Assembly (NCBI RefSeq): GCF_004345615.1
Contig: NZ_SLWK01000017.1
Location: 1 to 64,000 of the forward strand
Reading direction: 5' to 3'
Origin: Natronoflexus pectinivorans
GTDB lineage: Bacteria; Bacteroidota; Bacteroidia; Bacteroidales; Marinilabiliaceae
Length of the DNA stretch: 64,000 nucleotides
A program made the position numbers and the translations under genes. Of the stretch, positions 27,674 to 35,580 are shown in pieces (position 1 is the stretch's first letter; each line of letters begins with the position of its first letter). Below the pieces are notes generated by a model. It had not been told where the DNA came from and did no database searches. It was given only the letters and a program-made list of their open reading frames with translations.

Positions 27674-29131
27674 TCAAAGTTGTTCAAAATATTCACGAAT
27701 AATTTCTCTATCGTCAAAATGGGAGCGAACACCTTTAACTTCCTGATATGTTTCGTGTCCCTTACCTGCCACCAGAATAACATCGCCTTTCTTAGCCAAT
27801 GTGCAGGCTGTTTTAATGGCTTCTTTGCGGTTTGTAATACAAATCACTTTTATGCGATCACTAAAGAGAACACCTTCCATCATTTGCTCAATGATGGTTT
27901 CCGGGTTTTCGCTTCGCGGATTATCAGAAGTTAAGATGACCCTTGAGCTGCTTTTAACAGCTTCGGCAGCCATAATTGGCCGTTTGGTGGCGTCTCGGTC
28001 GCCTCCGGCTCCCACCACCGTTATTAATTCATTTTCGGGTTTGCGAATTTGATTTAATGCTTCCAGCACATTAATCAGTGCATCGGGCGTGTGGGCGTAA
28101 TCAACCACACCGGTAACCCCGGTTTTCGATCGGATGGTTTCAAACCGTCCATCTACCGACTTTAGGCTGCTTAAAGATCTCAACACCTCCTGCTCATCCC
28201 ATCCCAACAATCTTGCGGCACCATAAACAGCCAAAAGATTCGAGGCATTAAAACGTCCGATGAAAGGAGTCCACATCTCCTTTCCGTTAAACTCCAACTG
28301 CATGCCTTCGAAAAGGCTCTCAATGATTCGTCCACGAAAATCGGCCATTTCCCTTAAGGAGAAAGTGCTATGGCTTGCTTTACAATTCTGGAGCATGACC
28401 ATTCCGTTTTTGTCATCACAATTTACCAAAGCAAAGGCCTCTTTGTCCATATTGTCGAAGAATGTTTTTTTAGCCTTCAGATATGCATCAAACGTTTTAT
28501 GATAATCGAGATGGTCGTGTGTAAGGTTGGTGTATATACCTCCTCTGTAGTTGATACCAGCCACCCTTTTTTGATCCAGGGCATGAGAACTCACCTCCAT
28601 AAAACAATATTCGCAACCCTCATCCACCATTTGGCGCATCAGTCCCTGAAGAGTCACAGCATCAGGAGTGGTGTGAGATGCATCCAGTTTAACATCGTTG
28701 ATAAAATTAGCAACCGTAGAACACAAACCAACTTTATATCCAAGTTCAAGCGCCAATCTGTAAAGAAGCGTTGCTACGGTTGTTTTTCCATTGGTTCCGG
28801 TCACTCCCACTACCTTCATTTTATCAGAAGGAAAATCGAAATGAAAGGCAGCCAATTTTGCCAAGGCTTCGTGAGAATCCCGAACCTGAACAACCATCGC
28901 ATCATCAGGAATTGCTTCAGGCAATTCCTGACATACCACCGCACGACATCCCGACTCAAAAACCGCAGGAATAAATTTATGGCCATCGGTTACAGTGCCC
29001 TTCATGGCAACAAACAGCGATGTGGCATTTACCTTTCTTGAATCAAACACGATGGCATCCAGTTTAGGATTGCCATTCCCAACAACTTTCTTCTCTTCAA
29101 GAAATGCGATATAATCAATGAATTGCTTCAT
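27674..29131 (-). CDS. murE: UDP-MurNAc-L-Ala-D-Glu--2,6-diaminopimelate ligase
   Basis: Adds the third peptide residue to the peptidoglycan precursor. The 485-residue protein has the ATP loop GVTGTNGKTTVAT near 110-122 and the specificity motif SDNPRSENP in the C-terminal domain: DNPR reads out meso-diaminopimelate rather than lysine, so the wall is of the A1gamma type. It lies 70 bp upstream of mraY and 274 bp after ftsI; that longer gap holds no gene. Confidence 0.96.
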   Translation of the reverse strand: MKQFIDYIAFLEEKKVVGNGNPKLDAIVFDSRKVNATSLFVAMKGTVTDGHKFIPAVFESGCRAVVCQELPEAIPDDAMVVQVRDSHEALAKLAAFHFDFPSDKMKVVGVTGTNGKTTVATLLYRLALELGYKVGLCSTVANFINDVKLDASHTTPDAVTLQGLMRQMVDEGCEYCFMEVSSHALDQKRVAGINYRGGIYTNLTHDHLDYHKTFDAYLKAKKTFFDNMDKEAFALVNCDDKNGMVMLQNCKASHSTFSLREMADFRGRIIESLFEGMQLEFNGKEMWTPFIGRFNASNLLAVYGAARLLGWDEQEVLRSLSSLKSVDGRFETIRSKTGVTGVVDYAHTPDALINVLEALNQIRKPENELITVVGAGGDRDATKRPIMAAEAVKSSSRVILTSDNPRSENPETIIEQMMEGVLFSDRIKVICITNRKEAIKTACTLAKKGDVILVAGKGHETYQEVKGVRSHFDDREIIREYFEQL

Positions 29132-29405
29132 ACAACAGATTCTTAGAATATTAGGAACAAGATTTTTAGACCTTACTTAAACACTGATTAATTGATTACT
29201 AAACTGTTAAAACCACCTCTACCAAAATGACAAAAAGCCATTAAAACTCTATAGACTATATTATATAACTTTTACTCTTTAATAGATCGTTAATCTTTTT
29301 TATTTGCCTAATTATCAGGCGTTTATGAATCCATCGTAGTATTATACAATCTACTGATAATAAGAAACTTACTTATATCTAAAAGTCTAACGTTCTATTG
29401 ACTCT

Positions 29406-31517
29406 TTAATTCAGTCGAATGTAAATGGTATTTCCACGCCTGAAGGAAGTTCCCGCTGCCAGTGACTGACTCACAACACGCCCAACTCCCTGTATGTGTA
29501 CATTAAGTCCTGCATTTTCCAACACCGCGATGGCATCTTTTGCTCCCATACCAATTACAGACGGAACCAATCCCGGCGGGATGGTTCTGGGTCGCATTAC
29601 AATTGCCGAATCGGTTGCCATTGTGGATATCCATTCAGTTTCGGTACTTTTATCATACACCGGCAATCCCAATCTGCTATAAATCTTATTTAACTCATCA
29701 CGGGTTCCCCCTTTTGAAAAAGGTAAGACAGCGTTCGGGTTCTGTGCTACAATTACCGGCGTAGAAGCCTCGTGAATGGTTGTCGCATAAACTCTGTCGG
29801 AAATCTCTCTAAAAACAGTTCCTGCCACCACATTTCCGTAATATACATTGTTTGAGGGGGCGCTTACTACCACTATGCAAGAATATCGAGGATTATCAGC
29901 AGGAAAATATCCCACAAAGGATGCCTGGTATTCAACATTTCCCCCTCCCCTGTAACCTTCTGCTCCACGTGCCACCTGTGCTGTACCCGTTTTCCCTGCA
30001 ATTGTGTACTGACGGTTTCTGATGTTGGTGGCCGTACCTCTCTCAACTACACCCAATAAAAGCTGGTGAGCTGTCTCGATGGTCTCTCGTGAAGCAATAG
30101 AAGGGTTTATTACTTCGGATGAAAATCTTTTAACCATACGGCCGTGCCTGCTGTATCCTTTTACAAACTTAGGCTTAACCATTCGTCCCTTGTTGGCTAC
30201 CGCATTATAGAAAGTAAGCGTTTGCAGCGGCGTTAACTTTACCTCGTAGCCAATAGACATCCAAGGTAACGTGGTACCTGACCATGAGTTATCTCCGGGA
30301 TATTTGATTAAAGGTCGCCCCTCTCCGTGTATTTCAACACCCAAAGGTTGGTTGAGGTCCATATTATACAATCGATCTACAAATCGCCTTGGATTATCTT
30401 TATAGCTATCAAAAATGATTCTGGATATCCCAATATTTGAAGATTTTTCAAAAATTTCGCTTACACTCAACTTTCCAAAACCACTTGGATTACTGTCACG
30501 CATCACTTGATCAAAATATCGAAACGCGCCATTCCCGGTATCAATACTGTCAGTAATACGAATTGCACGATCCTCAAGTGCAGCCATTATAACCGGCAAC
30601 TTAAATGTTGAGCCCGGTTCCGTTGATGCACCAATGGCATAATTAAAATAGTCCTCAATATAAACTCCTTGCCTGATCCTGTGCAAATTGGCGATGGCTT
30701 TAATAGCTCCAGTCTGAACCTCCATTAAAATAGCAACACCATGGCTGGCATTGTGTCTCACAAGTTGGTTTCTCAATGCATGTTCGGCCACATCCTGAAT
30801 AGCAATATCAATGGTGGTAACAATATCCAATCCATCAACAGGTGGAACAACCACTTCCGGCACCCACCTTCCCGAAACACGTTTCATTGCACTGCTTCCA
30901 GGTGTTCCACTTAAAACATCATTATAGGCATGCTCCAATCCCACCATACCGCCTTTGGAACTTTCGCCATAAAGTTTTCCAATGGTTCTTGCAGCCAGTG
31001 AACCAAAAGGTAGTTCACGACGGTCAAATTGCTCGGGAATAAATCCTCCCCTGTTGCGTCCAAGCCGGAATAATGGAAAATTATTAACCTTTTGCAAATC
31101 AGTGTAAGAAATCCTGCGGGGATGAACCATATGATAGCGACGCCCGTTTTGACGTGCCAGCGTCAAATCTCTTTTGTAAGCTGCGGCACTTTTATCTCTG
31201 AAAAAATTAGAAAGATGCCAGGCCAGTGAATCAATGTGTGCATTAAACAGTTCGTCGGTCAAACCTTCTGCCAGCAAATCCATATACAACCGGTAGCTGG
31301 GAACAGAACAAGCCAGTTTCCGTCCGTTTACATCCAGAATTTCACCACGGTTTGCATCTACAATGTTTCTGTCATTCCCGCTGTGAGAAATGGCTTTCCA
31401 TTGATCGGCCTCAAAAAGTTTTAACGAAATCAGTTCAAAAATAAGCCAAAAAGAGAGTCCCAAGAAGAAGAGATATATAATCCCCACCCTGAAGATGATG
31501 CTTCTTTTTATGGCCAT
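29406..31517 (-). CDS. ftsI: Division transpeptidase FtsI (PBP3-like) with PASTA domain
   Basis: Bitopic penicillin-binding protein that cross-links septal peptidoglycan with FtsW. 703 residues: membrane helix at about 9-31 (VGIIYLFFLGLSFWLIFELI), PBP dimer domain, then the transpeptidase with active-site STFK (in TEPGSTFKLPV), SSN (KSSNIGIS) and KTGT (AGKTGTAQ) motifs. The last 60 residues (PPGLVPSVIGMGAKDAIAVL onward) form one PASTA domain, which E. coli FtsI lacks. It sits 15 bp from the small ftsL-like gene, as expected for a divisome pair. Confidence 0.96.
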   Translation of the reverse strand: MAIKRSIIFRVGIIYLFFLGLSFWLIFELISLKLFEADQWKAISHSGNDRNIVDANRGEILDVNGRKLACSVPSYRLYMDLLAEGLTDELFNAHIDSLAWHLSNFFRDKSAAAYKRDLTLARQNGRRYHMVHPRRISYTDLQKVNNFPLFRLGRNRGGFIPEQFDRRELPFGSLAARTIGKLYGESSKGGMVGLEHAYNDVLSGTPGSSAMKRVSGRWVPEVVVPPVDGLDIVTTIDIAIQDVAEHALRNQLVRHNASHGVAILMEVQTGAIKAIANLHRIRQGVYIEDYFNYAIGASTEPGSTFKLPVIMAALEDRAIRITDSIDTGNGAFRYFDQVMRDSNPSGFGKLSVSEIFEKSSNIGISRIIFDSYKDNPRRFVDRLYNMDLNQPLGVEIHGEGRPLIKYPGDNSWSGTTLPWMSIGYEVKLTPLQTLTFYNAVANKGRMVKPKFVKGYSRHGRMVKRFSSEVINPSIASRETIETAHQLLLGVVERGTATNIRNRQYTIAGKTGTAQVARGAEGYRGGGNVEYQASFVGYFPADNPRYSCIVVVSAPSNNVYYGNVVAGTVFREISDRVYATTIHEASTPVIVAQNPNAVLPFSKGGTRDELNKIYSRLGLPVYDKSTETEWISTMATDSAIVMRPRTIPPGLVPSVIGMGAKDAIAVLENAGLNVHIQGVGRVVSQSLAAGTSFRRGNTIYIRLN

Positions 31518-31532
31518 GTGTCTCCCTCCTCC

Positions 31533-31916
31533 TTATTTTTTATCAACTTTTAATACCCTCGGGGGTGTTTTAAGTACTTCCAGCCCCAACCCTGCTTGCT
31601 GTACCCTTCTAACCACCTCCGACTGCCGACTCATTTGCATGAGTTCGGAAGATGTTGTGATTGCCTCATATTTTAAGTGCTGAACCTCTCTTGTAAGTGC
31701 CACCTGCTCCTTCAGCAATTTTTCTACACTATAATGGTTATTGATATAAATAAATGCCAAAAAAACCAGAAAAAACAGAAAGGGGCCTTGTTTTGCAACC
31801 GATGCACTATTAAAAACCTGTCCATTTAGGAAGTCCTTTAAGGTGTACCCCTTTATATCCTGCATCGCTTCACGACCAGAATCAAATTCATTCATCGAAC
31901 GCTTCTCTTCTGCCAT
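31533..31916 (-). CDS. FtsL-like cell division protein
   Basis: A 127-residue bitopic protein: hydrophilic N-terminus of about 45 residues, one membrane helix (about 47-60, FLFFLVFLAFIYIN) and a periplasmic segment with heptad-like spacing (YSVEKLLKEQVALTREVQHL) typical of the FtsL/DivIC coiled coil. FtsL is too diverged for a motif-based call; the evidence is the topology, size and position between rsmH and ftsI. Confidence 0.8.
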   Translation of the reverse strand: MAEEKRSMNEFDSGREAMQDIKGYTLKDFLNGQVFNSASVAKQGPFLFFLVFLAFIYINNHYSVEKLLKEQVALTREVQHLKYEAITTSSELMQMSRQSEVVRRVQQAGLGLEVLKTPPRVLKVDKK

Positions 31917-31937
31917 AACTCCTGATTAATTATATTA

Positions 31938-32864
31938 TCATGCATTTTCTACTCTTTCTGCTATTCGCAGCTTGGCACTTCTGGCTCTGGGATTGAGATT
32001 CACTTCCTCCTCTTCGGGGACAATTACCTTTCGGGTTACCACCTTAAAAGGCGTGTTGGCGTGTCCAAAGAGGTCTGTTTCAGGTTGAGATTTTTCAACA
32101 TCTCCTGTTCGCATAAAATTCTTAACCATCCGGTCTTCCAGTGAATGATATGATATAACAACCAATCGGCCACCAGGCTTCAAAACACTATATGAGCTTT
32201 CCAGCATCTCCTTCAGTGCATCCATTTCTCCATTTACCTCAATACGTAGAGCCTGAAATACCTGGCCGTAAAATCTGGCTGCATCCTTTCGGGGTGCTAG
32301 TTTTGAAGCCAATTCCTTCAATTCCCAAGTGGTTTTTAATGGCTTTACATTCCGGTAATTCATTATTTCTGAAACCAGACGACGGGAAGATGAGATCTCT
32401 CCATAGAGTTTAAAAACAGTTATCAACTGCTTCTCGCTGTATGTATTAAGAATGTCTGCAGCTGTATATGCCTGATTCTTGTTCATACGCATATCCAGTT
32501 CGGCATCAAACCGAAAAGAGAAACCCCTGTCGGCTGCATCAAAATGATGCGAGGAAACTCCTAAATCAGCAAGAATCCCATCCACTGGTATTGCCTCAAG
32601 GTATTTCAGAAACTGATAAATATAGCGGAAATTATGCCTGACAAATTCAACCCGACTGTCATCAATCCTATTTTCCCAGGCATCTTCGTCCTGATCGAAC
32701 ACTATCAATCTGCCGTTGTCAAGCTTTTCGAGAATTGCACGACTATGCCCACCTCCTCCAAAAGTAAGATCAACATAAGTCCCGTCGGGTCTTATGTTGA
32801 GACCATCAATGCTGCTTTGCAACAAAACCGGTATGTGATAGGTGGCATTCATCCCGCTACTCAT
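31938..32864 (-). CDS. rsmH: 16S rRNA (cytosine-1402-N4)-methyltransferase RsmH/MraW
   Basis: SAM-dependent methyltransferase that modifies C1402 in the ribosomal P site. The 308-residue protein has HIPVLLQSSIDGL at the start, the SAM motif DLTFGGGGHSRAIL (33-46), DLGVSSHHFDAADRGFSFR and the C-terminal VNLNPRARSAKLRIAER. It may start at ATG 32864, overlapping the mraZ stop by 8 bp, or at ATG 32852, which fits the family N-terminus better and leaves a 4-bp gap. Second gene of the dcw transcript. Confidence 0.96.
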   Translation of the reverse strand: MSSGMNATYHIPVLLQSSIDGLNIRPDGTYVDLTFGGGGHSRAILEKLDNGRLIVFDQDEDAWENRIDDSRVEFVRHNFRYIYQFLKYLEAIPVDGILADLGVSSHHFDAADRGFSFRFDAELDMRMNKNQAYTAADILNTYSEKQLITVFKLYGEISSSRRLVSEIMNYRNVKPLKTTWELKELASKLAPRKDAARFYGQVFQALRIEVNGEMDALKEMLESSYSVLKPGGRLVVISYHSLEDRMVKNFMRTGDVEKSQPETDLFGHANTPFKVVTRKVIVPEEEEVNLNPRARSAKLRIAERVENA

Positions 32865-33330
32865 TATCTTTTTGTGTACTATTGTCTAAATTCCCTAAAA
32901 TGGATTCCGCTAGTTGTCCCAATTTTTCCGGATCTTCGGCAATTGAGTGATATAGATCCGATGCCCAAAGTTCAATGTGCCTATCCACTCCAACCAACAC
33001 CACATCACGATCAGCGCCTGCCTGATCCATTAAACGGCGTGGAATCAAAAACCGTCCATTTCCATCCAGTGCAACCTCGGCTGATCCACGAAAGAAATCA
33101 CGTAAAAACTGTTTATGATTTCTGTTGTATGGATTCAGTTTTTCACGCAAACGATCCAACTCCTCCTCCCAATAATCATAAGGGTACAACACAAGGCAAT
33201 TTTCAAACAGATCTTTTCGCACAACAAAGCGCATTTCGCCCTGCCCCATCGCTTTTTTAAAAGCGGCAGGCAGCACGATACGCCCTTTTGCATCGGCTCT
33301 GCATTCAAAATCACCTATAAATGTGACCAT
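32857..33330 (-). CDS. mraZ: Transcriptional regulator MraZ
   Basis: DNA-binding regulator of the dcw cluster. With start ATG 33330 the protein has 157 residues and two AbrB-like repeats, each with a DxKGR/DxxGR signature: DAKGRIVLPAAFK and DGNGRFLIPRRLM. An in-frame extension to 33426 adds 32 basic residues unlike any MraZ, so I reject it. Three 10-bp operator repeats of the type MraZ binds lie 41 bp upstream of this start (33371-33400), consistent with autoregulation. First gene of the minus-strand cluster that runs to yqeY. Confidence 0.95.
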   Translation of the reverse strand: MVTFIGDFECRADAKGRIVLPAAFKKAMGQGEMRFVVRKDLFENCLVLYPYDYWEEELDRLREKLNPYNRNHKQFLRDFFRGSAEVALDGNGRFLIPRRLMDQAGADRDVVLVGVDRHIELWASDLYHSIAEDPEKLGQLAESILGNLDNSTQKDNE

Positions 33331-33370
33331 TACACTTTTATCCTTTAGATGGTAAAGGTAAAACTTTTTT

Positions 33371-33400
33371 ACACCACAATCAACCACTTTAACCCACTTT
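33371..33400 (-). promoter_or_regulatory. MraZ-binding operator: three 10-bp direct repeats
   Basis: Read on the minus strand, three adjoining decamers are AAAGTGGGTT, AAAGTGGTTG and ATTGTGGTGT, each with GTGG at the same position and exact 10-bp phasing. MraZ is known to bind such 10-bp spaced GTGG-core repeats (GTGGG in E. coli, AAAGTG-type in mollicutes). The array sits 41 bp before the mraZ start. Confidence 0.85.
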
Positions 33401-33565
33401 ATTTCTATTTTTTTATCAAAAAGCATTCAAAACCCAGATGCTCCGCAGTATTTATATAGTCTATACTAACTAAAACAAACCAACTGAGTGTCGGAAACCA
33501 AACCATTTCGCTTTTTTTTCGTATACTTGGGGGTATTTTGAAAATGTTCGTTTGCAAAACAATAA

Positions 33566-34438
33566 GTGATCAACCTAAAAAATCGAGTTGTGGAAAGAAA
33601 CAATCAGGATCCTGATTCAGAAAAAGAACTGCTTATTGACATTGAGAGGGTATTTGCAAGTAAAAACCCTGCATTATTGAAGATTATTCCCGGTTTCATC
33701 GTCCGATATCTAAAGCGGATCACTCATCAGGATGAAATCAATCAATTCATCCACTCAAACCGGAATAAAAAAGGGCTTGAATTTTCCAAAGCCATATTGG
33801 ATGGTTTCGGGGTGGCATATAACACACAAGGATTAGATCAAATTCCATCTGGTGGAAGATATCTCTTTGCCTCCAACCACCCCCTTGGTGGGATGGATGG
33901 AATTGCTTTCATGACTGCAGTTGGAGAAAAATTCCCCAATCTAAAGTTTCCTGTTAACGACATCCTGATGAATATTAAGGGGCTGGATAATATTTTCCTG
34001 CCATTAAATAAACACGGAGCGCATTCCAGAGAGGCAGCCATTGCACTGGAAGAGGCATATTCTTCAGAAGCCCAGATCTTGATGTTCCCTGCCGGACTTG
34101 TAAGTCGCAAGCAAAAAGGGGTTATAAGAGATCTGGAGTGGAAAAAGAATTTCGTCAGGAAGGCCATTCAGCATCAACGAGATATAGTTCCGGTACACAT
34201 AACAGGCAGGAATACAAACTTCTTCTATAAACTTGCTAATATTCGAAAAAGATTGGGCATAAAAGCCAATATTGAGATGCTCTATCTTGCCGATGAATTC
34301 TATAAGCAACGAGGAGAAAATCTGACCATCAGATTTGGCACACCTATAAAATGGGAAAGCATTAAAAATGAGGCGAATCCCACACAAAGTGCTGAAAAAA
34401 TAAAGGAAATGGTCTATGAGTTACCAAAAATCAACTAA
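33566..34438 (+). CDS. glsA: Glycine-lipid O-acyltransferase (PlsC-like, GlsA)
   Basis: A 290-residue lysophospholipid-acyltransferase-fold protein with the motif ASNHPLGGMDGIAF (His, five residues, Asp; about 103-116) and a downstream MFPAGLVSRK segment, typical of the branch that O-acylates N-acyl amino-acid lipids. Next to it, 31 bp on, lies a GNAT-type N-acyltransferase gene; together they match the glsA/glsB pair that makes glycine lipids in Bacteroides. The predicted step is esterification of the 3-hydroxy group of N-(3-hydroxyacyl)glycine. It starts at GTG 33566 (GTG 33590 is possible). A general PlsC activity is the alternative. Confidence 0.75.
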   Translation: MINLKNRVVERNNQDPDSEKELLIDIERVFASKNPALLKIIPGFIVRYLKRITHQDEINQFIHSNRNKKGLEFSKAILDGFGVAYNTQGLDQIPSGGRYLFASNHPLGGMDGIAFMTAVGEKFPNLKFPVNDILMNIKGLDNIFLPLNKHGAHSREAAIALEEAYSSEAQILMFPAGLVSRKQKGVIRDLEWKKNFVRKAIQHQRDIVPVHITGRNTNFFYKLANIRKRLGIKANIEMLYLADEFYKQRGENLTIRFGTPIKWESIKNEANPTQSAEKIKEMVYELPKIN

Positions 34439-34443
34439 TTTTG
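34436..34443 (+). promoter_or_regulatory. -7 element overlapping the glsA stop
   Basis: TAATTTTG fits TAnnTTTG and begins at the TAA stop of glsA, 27 bases before the glsB start. No clear -33 partner is visible. It could give glsB its own transcript. Confidence 0.3.
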
Positions 34444-34469
34444 CATCAAATTAAAATACAATCAAATAA

Positions 34470-35420
34470 ATGGATTCCATCAAACCAGTAATACCTCCAG
34501 TGCCACGGCACTTGTTGGAAGAAGAGATGACCAAAGATATATTTGTCAGGAAGACCAACAAGGGGGATAACAGAATTTATGACTTCTCGGCAGAGCAGGC
34601 ACCAAACCTTTTGAAAGAGATTGGAAGACTCCGAGAATTGGCATTTAGAACAGCAGGAGGCGGAACAGGTAAAGAAATTGACCTGGATGATTATGATACA
34701 TCGGAAGTTCCTTACAGACAATTAATAGTTTGGGATCCCGACGAAAAAGAGATTCTCGGAGGCTATCGCTACATCATGGGCGACCAGGTAAAATCCAATG
34801 ATAAAGGAGAAGTTGAAATTGCTACATCCAAAATGTTCAATTTTTCTGATGAGTTTATCAAGGATTATCTGCCACACACCATTGAATTGGGTCGATCATT
34901 TGTTCAACCGCAATACCAATCCAGCAAAATGGGAGCAAAAAGCCTTTTTGCTCTGGATAATTTATGGGACGGTTTAGGAACGTTAATCGTGAACAATCCA
35001 CACATGCAATACTTTTTTGGAAAAGTAACCATGTACACCCATTATAACCAGGAAGCCAAAGATCTAATCCGCGCATTTATGGGCGTTTATTTCAGAGATA
35101 AAAACAATTTGGTTTATCCGAAAGTACCTGTAAAAACCTCAATTACCGATGATATGGTAAAAGAGATTTTCACCTGCGACTCTTATGCCGATGATTATAA
35201 AGTGTTAAGTAAAAAGGTACGCGAATTGGGAGAAAACATTCCTCCTCTGATCAATGCCTACATGAACCTTTCACCATCTATGAGGACTTTCGGTACAGCT
35301 GTAAACGAAAGTTTTGGATACGTGGAAGAGACAGGAATCATCATTACCATAAAGGAACTTTATCAAGCCAAAGTAAACAGGCATGTTGAATCCTATAATC
35401 CAAATGACACCCACGAATAA
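34470..35420 (+). CDS. glsB: Glycine N-acyltransferase (GNAT-fold, GlsB)
   Basis: A 316-residue protein of the GNAT/hemolysin-like acyltransferase group: FSAEQAPNLLKEIGRLRELA and FRTAGGGTGKEIDLDDYD near the N-terminus, then LIVWDPDEKEILGGYRYIMG and IELGRSFVQPQYQ, which are the acyl-carrier-binding and catalytic regions of OlsB/GlsB-type enzymes. It would join a 3-hydroxy-fatty acyl chain to the amino group of glycine as the first step of glycine-lipid synthesis. Gene order and spacing with glsA support this; ornithine as acceptor cannot be excluded by sequence. A terminator hairpin follows at 35449-35487. Confidence 0.75.
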   Translation: MDSIKPVIPPVPRHLLEEEMTKDIFVRKTNKGDNRIYDFSAEQAPNLLKEIGRLRELAFRTAGGGTGKEIDLDDYDTSEVPYRQLIVWDPDEKEILGGYRYIMGDQVKSNDKGEVEIATSKMFNFSDEFIKDYLPHTIELGRSFVQPQYQSSKMGAKSLFALDNLWDGLGTLIVNNPHMQYFFGKVTMYTHYNQEAKDLIRAFMGVYFRDKNNLVYPKVPVKTSITDDMVKEIFTCDSYADDYKVLSKKVRELGENIPPLINAYMNLSPSMRTFGTAVNESFGYVEETGIIITIKELYQAKVNRHVESYNPNDTHE

Positions 35421-35448
35421 CGAGAATTATCTAAAAAATAAATGAACC

Positions 35449-35501
35449 AAAGGTCATGTGGAAAAGTTTAACTTCCGTATGGCCTTTCTCTTTTTTTTAT
35501 T
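35449..35501 (+). terminator. Rho-independent terminator after glsB
   Basis: A 15-bp stem (35449-35463 with 35473-35487, G-U pairs allowed throughout) closes a 9-base loop, and a T-rich tail with eight consecutive T follows to 35501. It ends the glsA-glsB transcript. Confidence 0.8.
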
Positions 35502-35580
35502 TAAATTACCAATAAAATTAAGCGATTCATGAAACGAGTCCCGAGTATTCGGTGACCATTGAAAAACAAGTTTTAGACAG

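Noticed and set aside
29132-29405. Possible small RNA or hidden gene between murE and ftsI
   Set aside because: AT-rich with only a short GCCT/AGGC hairpin and no promoter-terminator pair.
33331-33426. Upstream extension of mraZ
   Set aside because: It would translate through the MraZ operator repeats; MraZ proteins begin at MVTFIGDF-type starts.
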